The notes below the pieces were generated by a model. The model saw only the letters and a program-made list of their open reading frames with translations. It was not told where the DNA came from and made no database searches. DNA of 64,000 nucleotides. Origin: SVEL01 sp045125245. GTDB lineage: Bacteria > Bacillota > Clostridia > Lachnospirales > Lachnospiraceae. The DNA lies in NCBI GenBank assembly GCA_045125245.1, contig JBGVNF010000005.1:1-64000 (forward strand), given 5' to 3'. Positions 1 through 8,455 of the stretch are shown here, in pieces. Position numbers and translations under genes: made by a program. Each line of letters begins with the position of its first letter. The first letter of the stretch is position 1.

Positions 1-52
1 ATTCAATTGGACCTCTGCTACCACCTGAATGTTTTGCTACAATTCTGCTCAT
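1..52 (-). CDS. 5' end of an unidentified CDS running off the window
   Basis: Only the first 17 codons are visible, reading MSRIVAKHSGGSRGPIE. The start is supported by an AAAAGGAG ribosome binding site eight bases upstream on the minus strand. The basic, Gly/Ser-rich N terminus does not identify a family. It is the gene transcribed after tRNA-Asn and the stem-loop at 80-119. Confidence 0.6.
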   Translation of the reverse strand, partial: MSRIVAKHSGGSRGPIE

Positions 53-79
53 AACTATAATCTCCTTTTAATTTGATAT

Positions 80-119
80 TACATAGCCTCCAAACTAATA
101 TTTGCCCGAAGGCTATGTA
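80..119 (-). terminator. Stem-loop between tRNA-Asn and the next gene
   Basis: Perfect 9-bp inverted repeat, TACATAGCC at 80-88 and GGCTATGTA at 111-119, with a 22-base loop. It lies between tRNA-Asn and the CDS that starts at 52. No U-tract follows, so it could be a terminator, an RNA-processing signal or a leader structure. Confidence 0.4.
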
Positions 120-161
120 CTGAATAAGGAGATACAAATAATGACCATTATCTATATCTAA

Positions 162-233
162 CTCCCCGAGTAGGGTTCGAACCTACGACCCTTCGGTTAA
201 CAGCCGAATACTCTACCACTGAGCTATCGAGGA
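162..233 (-). tRNA. tRNA-Asn (anticodon GTT)
   Basis: The complete cloverleaf can be folded by eye. The acceptor stem is TCCTCGA with TCGGGGA and one G-U pair, the D arm starts GCTC, the anticodon stem TTCGG/CCGAA closes the loop CTGTTAA, and the T arm is GTAGG-TTCGAAC-CCTAC. The discriminator base is G, as usual for Asn, and CCA is not encoded. It follows the upstream CDS by 12 bases and is probably co-transcribed with it. Confidence 0.95.
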
Positions 234-245
234 TTATACTGGTAA

Positions 246-1163
246 TTAATTACCAGTCATCTTTCTTATAGCGGAATCAAATCCTTCAGCAATACTCGTA
301 ACCTCAATTAACGTACTATCTTTCTTTAACAACTTAACAATAAGCTCAGCAATTTTAGACTCATCACCACAGTTAATTGCTTCACACATAATTTCGTTAA
401 GTGCATATATAGAATGTGTCTTTGAGTACTGATGAATCAAATCTTCCTCAGCAGCGCTTAATCCAGATTTACAAAGTTTATAGTCATCCAATACTGATTG
501 TGCGATACCACAAATATCAATAGCCCAATCTAAGAAAACGCCTTCATCAAAAGTATTATACGATTTTCTTAATTCCATTAGTTCCGTTACATCACCTGAC
601 ATCAATTGCAGAATATTCTGTTCCTGACATATAGCTATTACAACTTCTACACCATTAGCTGTATCTTTACTTAATATATCAAATGTGTGGTTTATGTCAT
701 TAGTGATTGACTTAACAGCAAATCCCGTATTACCATCATTAATAGACCATACCTTAACAGAACCTTCATCCTCACCTTTAAAATTATCTTTAGTGTAGTT
801 AATAATGTCTCTACATATCTCATATAACTCAGGATAAATATAAGATATGTTTGCTCTTCCTTTATACACTGATGTTATATAACCTTCAAATCGATTCTTT
901 CCAATCCTTTTAAGAACAAGCCATTTGTTATCAAGATTTTGTCCGGCAGTCCTCTGTCGTGCTAATGTTATTAGAGAGTTTGTAATAAACTCTACAATGT
1001 TAACTTCTACACCATCATCTATTACAGTAGCATCACAAATAGTATCAAGATACTGTACACAGTCAACATCACCACCAATACGATGTAATAGAGTTTTCTT
1101 TGTGTCTATTGTTCTAGTTTCTTCACTCACTACTGGTATAATATCATATAAATCATACTTCAT
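246..1163 (-). CDS. Hypothetical protein, 305 aa
   Basis: I do not recognise a family. The protein is soluble and mildly acidic, with no signal peptide, membrane segment or obvious catalytic motif. The N-terminal 100 residues are mixed alpha/beta and the C-terminal third looks helical. The start is preceded by a strong GAGGAGG site. The 55-base upstream gap contains TATAAC on the coding strand, which may be a -10 element. tRNA-Asn lies 12 bases downstream. Confidence 0.8.
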   Translation of the reverse strand: MKYDLYDIIPVVSEETRTIDTKKTLLHRIGGDVDCVQYLDTICDATVIDDGVEVNIVEFITNSLITLARQRTAGQNLDNKWLVLKRIGKNRFEGYITSVYKGRANISYIYPELYEICRDIINYTKDNFKGEDEGSVKVWSINDGNTGFAVKSITNDINHTFDILSKDTANGVEVVIAICQEQNILQLMSGDVTELMELRKSYNTFDEGVFLDWAIDICGIAQSVLDDYKLCKSGLSAAEEDLIHQYSKTHSIYALNEIMCEAINCGDESKIAELIVKLLKKDSTLIEVTSIAEGFDSAIRKMTGN

Positions 1164-1218
1164 TATACTAGCCTCCTCTCTTAGTGTATTTAGATTTCTG
1201 AATTAACAAGTTATAATA

Positions 1219-1314
1219 CTAAATAAAACTTAATAGAAATCTTGTACCATATTTAGATAAGTACATTAATAAAGCTATACCAACCCAAACTAAAGTTTCT
1301 TTAAATTTACTCAT
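1219..1314 (-). CDS. Small single-pass membrane protein, 31 aa
   Basis: Reads MSKFKETLVWVGIALLMYLS followed by a short basic tail, which is one hydrophobic helix with a charged N terminus. A longer reading from further upstream is open, but its extra N terminus is Cys-rich and implausible. The start chosen here has an AGAAAGG ribosome binding site at normal distance. Such mini-proteins often regulate or anchor a membrane partner; no partner can be named. Confidence 0.55.
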   Translation of the reverse strand: MSKFKETLVWVGIALLMYLSKYGTRFLLSFI

Positions 1315-1581
1315 ATTGTAAACCTTTCTTATACCGGCTTTCACGGGACGCCCATAAGGTGGACATACTTGATTTCCACATAACAACCTACACAATAAGC
1401 CACACTGTATACGCAATGATTGACAGCACCTTATCACCTTAAACCCATCGTACCAAACCCTCGGTTGTTAATTTACATTATTCAATTTTCATTATGTATG
1501 ATTACTGAGCAGAAGGCATCTCAATGATAGACATAATACCATCACTACCTGAAATCTACGGTAACTACTCATCCCAATTTC
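1315..1581. other. 267-base gap without a confident gene
   Basis: No well-supported gene. On the minus strand near 1490-1505 the sequence TCATACATAATGAAAAT resembles the recurrent promoter-like motif seen at 2265 and elsewhere, but imperfectly. A reading ending IIEMPSAQ has no upstream start codon and may be a gene remnant. This gap separates the HNH gene from the 31-aa membrane protein. Confidence 0.4.
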
Positions 1582-2223
1582 TCATACATAGCGGATTCGT
1601 TTTCTGCCATCATCTTTCTTCCTGTGTCTTGTAAGTAACCTATCAGTATGTTTACAATATCCTCTAGATACTATAAATGAGCAATCATTACATATAACAG
1701 TGGCATTTTCTTCAACTCGATTATCATTCGAATTAACTCTTCTCAATATACCATCATCTCTAATCGTCTTAAGACATCGAGAGCATTTACCATTTTTCTT
1801 TGCTAAAACTTTCCACAGCAAGTGTTGATACTCATCAATATATGGTTGTAAGAGCTCTATTATTTCTGATGCTCTCATTCTAGCCTCAGCAGTTGTATAC
1901 TTGAGAGACATAACAGTATCTTTATCTGGTAATAAAGCACCTTTATGTACATTACATTTACAACACGCAATCATTGTATTAGCATTATCATTAATGTAGT
2001 GCCATAACTTCTCCAAGTCTTCTTCGGGTAATAAATACTCTAACCATTTGTATACTGCATATGGTACTAGGTGTTCGATAGTCCAATTATTACCTCTACC
2101 TTTTGGAGGTCGTGGAAGATTTCTTCCGCAATATACACATCGACCACGTTGCATATCATAAATCTGCTGTAACTCAGTTATTCCAATATTACGCCGTTTT
2201 CTCTTTAACATTGATTCACTCAT
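1582..2223 (-). CDS. HNH endonuclease
   Basis: 213 aa. The HNH nuclease core is visible: CVYCGR, then WTIEHLVPY carrying the catalytic His, then N-T-M-I-A-C-C-K-C-N. Two zinc-knuckle Cys pairs flank it. The C-terminal half holds a second Cys cluster (CSRC and CNDC), probably another structural zinc site, and ends in a basic tail suited to DNA binding. The start at 2223 is preferred because the GAGGGAG ribosome binding site sits nine bases before it; the upstream in-frame ATG lies within that site. It may be a free-standing homing-type or DNA-processing nuclease. Specificity is unknown. A copy of the recurrent promoter-like motif lies 41 bases upstream. Confidence 0.85.
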   Translation of the reverse strand: MSESMLKRKRRNIGITELQQIYDMQRGRCVYCGRNLPRPPKGRGNNWTIEHLVPYAVYKWLEYLLPEEDLEKLWHYINDNANTMIACCKCNVHKGALLPDKDTVMSLKYTTAEARMRASEIIELLQPYIDEYQHLLWKVLAKKNGKCSRCLKTIRDDGILRRVNSNDNRVEENATVICNDCSFIVSRGYCKHTDRLLTRHRKKDDGRKRIRYV

Positions 2224-2264
2224 AAAACAATTCTCCCTCATACAAAGTTTACGACATTATAATC

Positions 2265-2281
2265 TCTTCAATAATATATGT
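2265..2281 (-). promoter_or_regulatory. Recurrent promoter-like motif, copy 1
   Basis: The coding strand reads ACATATATTATTGAAGA, followed a few bases later by TATAAT. It lies between the stop of the chemotaxis receptor gene and the HNH gene start, 41 bases upstream of that ATG. It matches copies at 13764, 30589, 43877 and 58373. Confidence 0.55.
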
Positions 2282-2324
2282 AACCAAGATTATATTATCT
2301 TCTAATTTTAAATTGAATCATTGT

Positions 2325-3974
2325 TTACTTGAAGACATCAACTGACTGTTTTAAGTCTAATGTAATCTTACTAATATCCTGACACATACTTGCAACATCA
2401 GTCATAGCACTTGCTACTGTTTCAATAGAAGCACTAATTTCTTCACTACTTGCTGCGTTCTCCTGCGATAGAGCACCTAACTCCTGAACACCACCAACAA
2501 TCTTATCCTTAAGAACAGAAATACTTTCTGTAGATTCTGTCAAAGTATTTATACCCTGTAATGATTTATCAATAGATGTCCGGAGTACCTCAAATGTCTT
2601 TTCAACCTGATTAATAGCAGATACTTCATTCTTCATAGTACCTTCAATAATCTTTGATGACTCAAGAGATGCTTTTGCCTGTACCATCATCTCATTCGCT
2701 AACTGCTGAATCTGACTAACACCATCATTACTCTGTTCACTAAGTTTCTGAATCTCAGTAGCAACAACAGCAAACCCTTTTCCTGCATCACCGGCTCTTG
2801 CTGCTTCAATAGATGCGTTAAGTGATAAAAGTTTTGTCTGACTGGCTACTTCTTCAATCATCTTAAGAACATCATTAATACCGTTAATTGTCACATTTGT
2901 ACTCTCAACGTGTTTAATGATATCTGCAGTTGCTTCAATAGAGTGTTTGTTACCTTCTGACATTTCACTAAGAGCGTTTACTGCATCAATATTGGCATCT
3001 GCAATCTGTTTTGAATTCTCATGTAAGTCTTTTGTAATACCAGACATAGTTGTAATTTCAGAATCTACCTCAGCAATCATATTGTTAATTTCCTGAACAT
3101 TATTTGCTAAGTTAGAATTAGCATCTGCAACCTCATGAATCGTTGCTGCGATTTCCTGTGCTGATGCTGCTACATTATCTGTCTGAGAATCAACTTTTCG
3201 TACGTCATCATTTAAACACTCAGTATTACTCTGAACAGTAGATATTGTAGCACTAAAGTTTTCCTGTATTTTACATAAGCTTTCAATAATACTAATTGTC
3301 TCTGTAGCAATAGAGTGTATTTCTATTTCATCACTAACATGACCTTCAGCAAAGTTGTTTGCAGCTTTAGCAATATCCTTTAATGGCTTCTGTACTATAC
3401 GAGCAATTACAATAATCAAAGCTGTGAAAAATACAACTAAAATTGTAATTACAATTCCAATATTTCTAGCTAGAGAACTTATCTCTTTATTTACATGCTC
3501 CATACTCGTTCCGGCAAATGCCATACCGCTATCATCTGCAAGCGGAACATAGCATACATAATAGTGTTTACCATTAATCTGCACGTCATCAGATGTATAG
3601 ACTTGCTTGTTAACGTGTACCTTCTTATAGATATCTGGGTCAGCAGTAGTACCTTCTATTCTTTCACCGTCATCGCCTCTTAATGACGTAGCACACCGAA
3701 CATCTTCTTTGAATAGAGTTAACTCAATATACTGACCTGTAAGGGAATCCACATATGTATGGTCTATCTCTTCTGTATCCCAATTATATCCCTTATAATG
3801 TTCTGACATTGCTGTAGCAGCCGCTTCCAGCTTATACAAAGTCTCATTTGTTAATGATGACTTTAATGCATTATAAGATACCAATCCTATAGATGCTATA
3901 GAAGTTATCAATGGTATCATTCCAAATAATAACAAGATAATTGTAAAGTTAATAGATTGTTTTTTAGTTTTCAC
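2325..3974 (-). CDS. Methyl-accepting chemotaxis protein (transducer)
   Basis: 549 aa with classical receptor architecture. A membrane helix at about 13-34 is followed by an extracytoplasmic domain of about 140 residues that resembles a single Cache sensor (YYVCYVPL near its end). A second helix lies at about 173-195, then a HAMP linker and a long cytoplasmic coiled coil. The signalling tip is highly conserved (LLSLNASIEAARAGDAGKGF), the region that contacts CheA and CheW. No C-terminal CheR-binding pentapeptide is seen. The start is GTG, six bases after GGAGG. A chemotaxis receptor on a mobile element is unusual; a CheY-like gene lies 0.65 kb upstream in the same direction. It may redirect host motility or feed the host signalling array. 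Confidence 0.95.
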   Translation of the reverse strand: MKTKKQSINFTIILLLFGMIPLITSIASIGLVSYNALKSSLTNETLYKLEAAATAMSEHYKGYNWDTEEIDHTYVDSLTGQYIELTLFKEDVRCATSLRGDDGERIEGTTADPDIYKKVHVNKQVYTSDDVQINGKHYYVCYVPLADDSGMAFAGTSMEHVNKEISSLARNIGIVITILVVFFTALIIVIARIVQKPLKDIAKAANNFAEGHVSDEIEIHSIATETISIIESLCKIQENFSATISTVQSNTECLNDDVRKVDSQTDNVAASAQEIAATIHEVADANSNLANNVQEINNMIAEVDSEITTMSGITKDLHENSKQIADANIDAVNALSEMSEGNKHSIEATADIIKHVESTNVTINGINDVLKMIEEVASQTKLLSLNASIEAARAGDAGKGFAVVATEIQKLSEQSNDGVSQIQQLANEMMVQAKASLESSKIIEGTMKNEVSAINQVEKTFEVLRTSIDKSLQGINTLTESTESISVLKDKIVGGVQELGALSQENAASSEEISASIETVASAMTDVASMCQDISKITLDLKQSVDVFK

Positions 3975-3998
3975 TTCCGTCCTCCATATTTACTGTGT

Positions 3999-4016
3999 AG
4001 CATTGCCTACAATGCT
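3999..4016 (-). promoter_or_regulatory. Stem-loop in the chemotaxis receptor leader
   Basis: 7-bp inverted repeat, AGCATTG and CAATGCT, around a 4-base loop. It lies between a possible -10 element (ATATAAT, about 4018-4024) and the GTG start. It could be an operator or an mRNA structure controlling translation. Confidence 0.3.
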
Positions 4017-4054
4017 GCATTATATTATTTTTTATAACGCCCCGTACAATTGCT

Positions 4055-4074
4055 GTATAATGTCTTCATTATAC
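4055..4074 (-). terminator. Stem-loop after the guanylate-kinase-like gene
   Basis: Perfect 8-bp stem, GTATAATG/CATTATAC, with a 4-base loop. It begins 12 bases after the stop of the guanylate-kinase-like gene. No U-tract follows. The lower arm and loop (TAATGAAGACATTATA) resemble the recurrent promoter-like motif, so it may combine an end signal with a start signal for the receptor gene. Confidence 0.4.
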
Positions 4075-4085
4075 TACGAATCTTA

Positions 4086-4625
4086 TTATAACAAATAGTG
4101 ATCACTACAAAATAGATTGTACATAGATTCTTCATCAAGCGTTGTATTAATACAAATATCCCATAGACTGAAAGAGTCAAACTCCTCACGTTCATTCTCT
4201 CTTCTCTCTAAGAACCTATTCCAATCATCTCCATGTGATTTGATACGTTCCTCAACAGTATCTTCCGGACATATAAGATTGATTACATATAAATCAATCT
4301 TATCCGAATAGTGTTCACGTAGGTAGTATATACCTGTAGGGTCTACAATGTATATTGACTCATCAGCAAGACTGTGATATGTAGCTGCATATTCTACTCC
4401 TGATTCTTTCTTAGCGTAAGCAATAACATCTTCCGCTTTTAACAACTCTTGCATCTCTTCCGGTGTAATGTAATAATGCTGAACACCATTAGTCTCACCT
4501 TCTCTCATATCACGCGTTGTATAAGAACAAACAATAGGGATGTTTGTTTTCTGATGAATAAAATTAGCAAACGTATCTTTACCAACTCCTGTTTTACCTA
4601 CAATACAAATAAGTTTCTTTTTCAT
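4086..4625 (-). CDS. Guanylate-kinase-like P-loop nucleotide kinase
   Basis: 179 aa. The P-loop GKTGVGKDT at about residues 9-17 is followed by SYTTRDMREGETNG, which matches the GMP-binding signature of guanylate kinases (TTR-x-x-R-x-G-E). A DPTG segment near residue 90 fits the second nucleotide-binding region. Length is close to the roughly 190-200 aa of cellular enzymes. The likely reaction is phosphorylation of GMP or dGMP by ATP, supplying nucleotides for replication and transcription. The gene starts three bases after the CheY-like gene stops, with a weak ribosome binding site, so coupled translation is likely. Another (d)NMP substrate cannot be excluded. Confidence 0.8.
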   Translation of the reverse strand: MKKKLICIVGKTGVGKDTFANFIHQKTNIPIVCSYTTRDMREGETNGVQHYYITPEEMQELLKAEDVIAYAKKESGVEYAATYHSLADESIYIVDPTGIYYLREHYSDKIDLYVINLICPEDTVEERIKSHGDDWNRFLERRENEREEFDSFSLWDICINTTLDEESMYNLFCSDHYLL

Positions 4626-4628
4626 AAA

Positions 4629-4988
4629 TTAAGCACCTAGAGCCTTTCTTACAGCCTCCATTACTCTATCTGGCTGAAATGGTTTTACAATAAAATCACG
4701 AGCACCAGACTGAATAGCATCAATAACCATAGCCTGCTGACCCATAGCTGAACACATAATAACTTTCGCATCTGGGTGCTTAGCTCTCAGATTCTTCAAA
4801 GCAGCAAGCCCGTCCATATTAGGCATTGTTATATCTAACGTAATAAGGTCAGGTTTATACTCTTCGTATTTCTTAATCATATCAGCACCATCAACAGCTT
4901 CGATTGTCTTATGTCCATTCTTCTTAAGAATATCAGATAGCATCATTCTCATAAAAGATGCATCATCTGTTACTAATATAGTAGCCAT
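4629..4988 (-). CDS. CheY-like response regulator (stand-alone receiver)
   Basis: 119 aa, a single receiver domain with every key residue: the acidic pair in VTDDASFMR, the phospho-acceptor Asp in LITLDITMPNMDG, a Ser in the switch position (MCSAMGQQ) and the invariant Lys in VKPF. There is no output domain, as in CheY, so it should act by protein-protein contact. It has a GGAGGTGAT ribosome binding site and a TATAAT about 20 bases upstream. A chemotaxis receptor lies two genes downstream, suggesting a signalling set. No CheA, CheW, CheR or CheB is seen, so the phosphate donor would have to be the host's CheA. Confidence 0.92.
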   Translation of the reverse strand: MATILVTDDASFMRMMLSDILKKNGHKTIEAVDGADMIKKYEEYKPDLITLDITMPNMDGLAALKNLRAKHPDAKVIMCSAMGQQAMVIDAIQSGARDFIVKPFQPDRVMEAVRKALGA

Positions 4989-5028
4989 CTAATCACCTCC
5001 AGTTATTATACTTTAACTGCAAGCCTTA

Positions 5029-5454
5029 CTAGGCAGTAATATCGTAGAATACTACGATACTTCTAAGCATCTTGTCTTTGTCTGTATCAGATAAGATTGT
5101 TGATATGACCGGTGCATATTTAACTTTTGAATTCCGTACTGCATTTACTTTCATAGCCGCATCGTAAAGCTTGTTTGAAATTGCATAGATATAAAGCTCA
5201 TCAAGATATATACTAATAAGTGCTCTTGTGATAGTACGCTTAGATTCTACAGCCTCAATATTCATTACAGGCTTTTCTGTCTTCTCCTGCTTTGTTTCAA
5301 CGCATTCGTATTCCTCAATATCAGCGATAGGATACTCAAATGTTATACACCCTCCGTCAAATCCAAGTACAAACGGAGTATTCCCTTTTACCGCATTGTT
5401 TGCTAATACACTTGCCTTAGAGCCATTTGTTAAAGTTACAATATAATTTTTCAT
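5029..5454 (-). CDS. Hypothetical protein, 141 aa
   Basis: Not recognised. The first 45 residues look like a small beta-rich fold, a charged linker rich in Lys/Glu follows, and the C-terminal 80 residues are helical. No signal peptide or membrane segment. The start has a good AAGGAG site and lies nine bases after the Fic-like gene, so the two are probably co-translated. Confidence 0.7.
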   Translation of the reverse strand: MKNYIVTLTNGSKASVLANNAVKGNTPFVLGFDGGCITFEYPIADIEEYECVETKQEKTEKPVMNIEAVESKRTITRALISIYLDELYIYAISNKLYDAAMKVNAVRNSKVKYAPVISTILSDTDKDKMLRSIVVFYDITA

Positions 5455-5463
5455 ATAGTCTCC

Positions 5464-6228
5464 TTAATTTACTGTTTTGTAGATTACGTCTAACATAAAC
5501 CTAACATAATCATTACTATTTGGTGTAATAGGGTTATTGCATAAAGCCGCTTTATACTCTTTCTTTACTTCAAGCAACGTTTTTGTAATTGGGTAATCAG
5601 TAATAAAGTAACAACCATGTCTTACACAGAAGTCATAGATTAACAATCTACTCATTCTAACATTACCGTCACTGAAAGGGCTTATTCTCTCAAATAACCA
5701 AGATAGTAAGACAGCGCGACTAAGTACCTCGTCACAGCTTACTTCCATGTTGTAATACTTAATAAAGTCTTTCATTATAGATTCAAGTTCAGTGTATTCG
5801 AATCCTCTGATAGGGTCTATAAGATTACCATTACGATACTTATCCCCATCTAGTTCAACATTGTTATTACATCCTGCAGTAAGACATCTCCAAGCATTGA
5901 TGAGAGCCTCTTCTGTTAACTCATCATAAAGTTGTAACATCTTTACTGCATCATAATATCCTGTAACAACACATTCAGCTCTTATGTTATTGAAAGATAT
6001 GGAACAACCTTCCTCGTACAACTGTGCCGCACGTTCTTGGGTTATTTCATAATTTGAGATATTTGCATTTGCACATGCTTCTGCAATAATACCTCCATGA
6101 CTGACCATGCTCAACCTATGCTCACAATCAAGTATATCCTTCTCTAACCTTTTGATATCATCTGTGTAAGAGAAAGTGTACATATTATTTCCTAACTTAA
6201 AAGCAATACCTTCCACCTTATCACTCAT
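5464..6228 (-). CDS. Fic-fold protein with altered catalytic motif
   Basis: 254 aa. The segment ISPFSDGNVRMSRLL at about residues 190-204 aligns with the Fic signature HPFxxGNGRxxR. The catalytic His is replaced by Ser and the second Gly of GNG by Val, while PF, DGN and the two Arg remain. Fic enzymes normally transfer AMP or another phosphate-containing group from a nucleotide to a target hydroxyl, and the His is the general base. AMPylation is therefore unlikely as written. The protein may be a regulator, a decoy or an enzyme with a different chemistry. The start has a perfect AGGAGG site. Confidence 0.75.
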   Translation of the reverse strand: MSDKVEGIAFKLGNNMYTFSYTDDIKRLEKDILDCEHRLSMVSHGGIIAEACANANISNYEITQERAAQLYEEGCSISFNNIRAECVVTGYYDAVKMLQLYDELTEEALINAWRCLTAGCNNNVELDGDKYRNGNLIDPIRGFEYTELESIMKDFIKYYNMEVSCDEVLSRAVLLSWLFERISPFSDGNVRMSRLLIYDFCVRHGCYFITDYPITKTLLEVKKEYKAALCNNPITPNSNDYVRFMLDVIYKTVN

Positions 6229-6237
6229 ATAAACCTC

Positions 6238-6639
6238 CTATATAAAATCTGATATTATTACTATGGTAGTATTTATAGCCATCAGTATCATAATGATATT
6301 TATGTACATGTGTGTACGTCCTACAATATACTTCATTGTAATTGGTTGTATATCATCTTTGCTAAATCTACCAGATGGTAATACAACAATTGGTATTGTA
6401 GAAGTCAAAGTAGGGTTACCAATTCCTTTACTTACCCATATATTACGATGCAACCCATCATACGAAAATATTAAATTGTATACAGCTTTGTTGCCGTTAA
6501 ATTTAACCTGGCTAACAAAAGCACTTGTTGGTTTAACATCCTGCATATCTTTTAATAATGTTGACCATCTGATATACGGGATAGTTAATAATGTAATTAC
6601 TATCAAATTAATTACATAGAAATATACAATGTAATTCAT
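6238..6639 (-). CDS. Membrane protein with two helices, 133 aa
   Basis: A hydrophobic helix at about 3-23 and another at about 110-130 flank a beta-rich soluble domain of about 85 residues (FNGNKAVYNLIFSYDG and following). This layout is seen in small bacterial envelope proteins of unknown function. The ribosome binding site AAGGAG supports the start. A sizeable opposite-strand reading here is a shadow. Confidence 0.7.
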   Translation of the reverse strand: MNYIVYFYVINLIVITLLTIPYIRWSTLLKDMQDVKPTSAFVSQVKFNGNKAVYNLIFSYDGLHRNIWVSKGIGNPTLTSTIPIVVLPSGRFSKDDIQPITMKYIVGRTHMYINIIMILMAINTTIVIISDFI

Positions 6640-6661
6640 GTGTTTAACTCCTTCTCTTTTA

Positions 6662-7768
6662 TTAGTAGTTAAATGTATTTATATTTGCTTCGAATAATTC
6701 TTTCATACGAATCACATCTTTAGCAAATTCAATAAGTCTGTCTATCTCCCCAGTTCTATCTAACTCAACCGGAAAGAATACATCATCTGTACGCCATGCA
6801 ATAAATAACTCATTCTCACTGGTAGCAAATCCAATGTTAGGATACTTCTTAGATATCTGTATTAGATTATCCATTAACTTAAAGTTAATATCTACACTTG
6901 TATCTCCTGTAGATGATTGTACTCTATAACACTTGTTGAATAAATCATTTGATGTAGGTATATTTATCTTCTCATCAAACTCCCATGCACCAAGTGTAGC
7001 CCATCTCTCAGAAGACCTTGGTATAATTATTGTATCTTCTGTTACTGGTTGGTTTAAGTGTACTTTTGATAACACACCTAAGAAGCTTGTTTTCGACGTA
7101 CCATTGACTGAATATCTAATCTCCATGTTAGAAAGTTCGAATTCGATTTTATCAGTCTTCATACCAAACCATATAGAACCAATTGGTGTTTTATTCTTAG
7201 CGTTTGGATAAAATTCTTTATCTTTAAGAATAAGACCAACTCTCTCAAACTCACTTGTATCAATTCCGCTATCTACCTTGAGATAGCCATTCTTGAATAC
7301 AGATAACAGTTTTGTTGTGAGATTATAGAGTTGTCTCCTTTTAGTTAACTTAGGGTAGTTTAAGAAAGAGTACTCTTTTTCTGGGTCTGCTGTTTTACCT
7401 TTATTACCTAAAATGTCGGCAGCCTCTACAACCTTTCTCATGTTATCACCAACACAATAAATGAATATCACAGCAAATAGTATTGCGTACAATCCTGGAA
7501 CCATAGATAGGCACATAAGCAATAATATCAAAATGAAATATCCATATTTCCAGAAAGCATCGCGTAACTTTGCTTTCCTATCGTACTTTGGTAAGATTTG
7601 ATTCAGCTTATCAATATCCTCTTGTAATGCTGGACTCTTATCTAATCTGTTTGATAATATAAACAGATTTTTATTCATTTCTGTAAGAGTATCACTTGTA
7701 TCTATTTCTTCATCTGATGATTCAAGTATGTCTAATACTCTATTAAGAGATTCTGTATTATTCTGCAT
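6662..7768 (-). CDS. Hypothetical membrane protein, 368 aa
   Basis: The first 70 residues are acidic and helical. Two adjacent membrane helices lie at about 72-105 (YFILILLLMCLSMVPGLYAI and following). A cytoplasmic or extracellular domain of about 250 residues follows, with beta-rich stretches and no catalytic motif I can name. Ends in FEANINTFNY. It follows the zinc-ribbon gene by five bases and belongs to the same transcript. Confidence 0.75.
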   Translation of the reverse strand: MQNNTESLNRVLDILESSDEEIDTSDTLTEMNKNLFILSNRLDKSPALQEDIDKLNQILPKYDRKAKLRDAFWKYGYFILILLLMCLSMVPGLYAILFAVIFIYCVGDNMRKVVEAADILGNKGKTADPEKEYSFLNYPKLTKRRQLYNLTTKLLSVFKNGYLKVDSGIDTSEFERVGLILKDKEFYPNAKNKTPIGSIWFGMKTDKIEFELSNMEIRYSVNGTSKTSFLGVLSKVHLNQPVTEDTIIIPRSSERWATLGAWEFDEKINIPTSNDLFNKCYRVQSSTGDTSVDINFKLMDNLIQISKKYPNIGFATSENELFIAWRTDDVFFPVELDRTGEIDRLIEFAKDVIRMKELFEANINTFNY

Positions 7769-7773
7769 CTCTA

Positions 7774-7989
7774 TTATACTGCCTTTCTTGTTTCGTCATT
7801 CATCTTCTCCTGACATTTGTAACATATTCCTTTTGATAGGAATATTCTTTTATTTTCCTTATAGTCAGGAAAAGCTTTATCAATATTATCACCTACTCTC
7901 AAGTACTGATAATATCTATCAATATCAACATCATGATGTGTATATCTAAAACATATAGGACATATTTTCATTACAGATTTAATTAACAT
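7774..7989 (-). CDS. Small zinc-ribbon protein, 71 aa
   Basis: Two Cys pairs, CPIC near residue 10 and CYKC near residue 56, form a likely treble-clef or zinc-ribbon site. The remainder is charged. An in-frame ATG lies seven codons on, but the GAGAGGAAGG site is correctly spaced only for the start used here. The function is unknown; a nucleic-acid or protein adaptor role is plausible. Confidence 0.7.
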   Translation of the reverse strand: MLIKSVMKICPICFRYTHHDVDIDRYYQYLRVGDNIDKAFPDYKENKRIFLSKGICYKCQEKMNDETRKAV

Positions 7990-8009
7990 AGTAAAGCCTT
8001 CCTCTCATT

Positions 8010-8450
8010 TCAATCAATTACCGGTACAAAAGCATTAAAGATACTATCAGATATTTCTAAAGGACCATACCGTAAGAACGTAGTAACTCTTTGTAGATGT
8101 GGCTCAGAATTATCCTCAATTCTATTAATACTATTCAATACAACAAATTCCCTAGCGTAGTAATTATCCGTATATCTTAAACAAACTTCGTATGTATTTT
8201 TATCCATTTGATATAGGTACTCACCATCCATACTATAAATAGGGATATCTGTTACTTCCACATATTCTTCACCATGTAAATCACACAATATAAAAGGCAC
8301 CATAAGTAAGATACCTATAATTGTTACTACGGCAGGTATTGTTACCTTAACCTTAGTACAAATTCCATATATTACAAATAACGTACCAACTGCAGCAAAC
8401 AGTATACCAAATAGTAAACTTGTACGTATTATGTGTTCAATAAGACTCAT
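8010..8450 (-). CDS. Membrane protein, 146 aa
   Basis: Two membrane helices occupy about residues 10-55, separated by a short basic loop. They are followed by a polar domain of about 85 residues with several predicted strands. No family recognised. It is packed five bases from the upstream lipoprotein gene, suggesting a joint envelope role. Confidence 0.7.
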   Translation of the reverse strand: MSLIEHIIRTSLLFGILFAAVGTLFVIYGICTKVKVTIPAVVTIIGILLMVPFILCDLHGEEYVEVTDIPIYSMDGEYLYQMDKNTYEVCLRYTDNYYAREFVVLNSINRIEDNSEPHLQRVTTFLRYGPLEISDSIFNAFVPVID

Positions 8451-8455
8451 ATTTA

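Noticed and set aside
1490..1505. Sixth copy of the promoter-like motif
   Set aside because: TCATACATAATGAAAAT shares the TAATGAAA core but differs in the ATATAT part, so it is not counted.
1438..1581. Reading frame ending IIEMPSAQ
   Set aside because: No start codon or ribosome binding site; a stop precedes it in frame.
6263..6619. 118-residue hydrophobic reading on the plus strand
   Set aside because: It is antisense to a well-supported two-helix membrane protein with a strong ribosome binding site; hydrophobicity on the other strand is a composition shadow.
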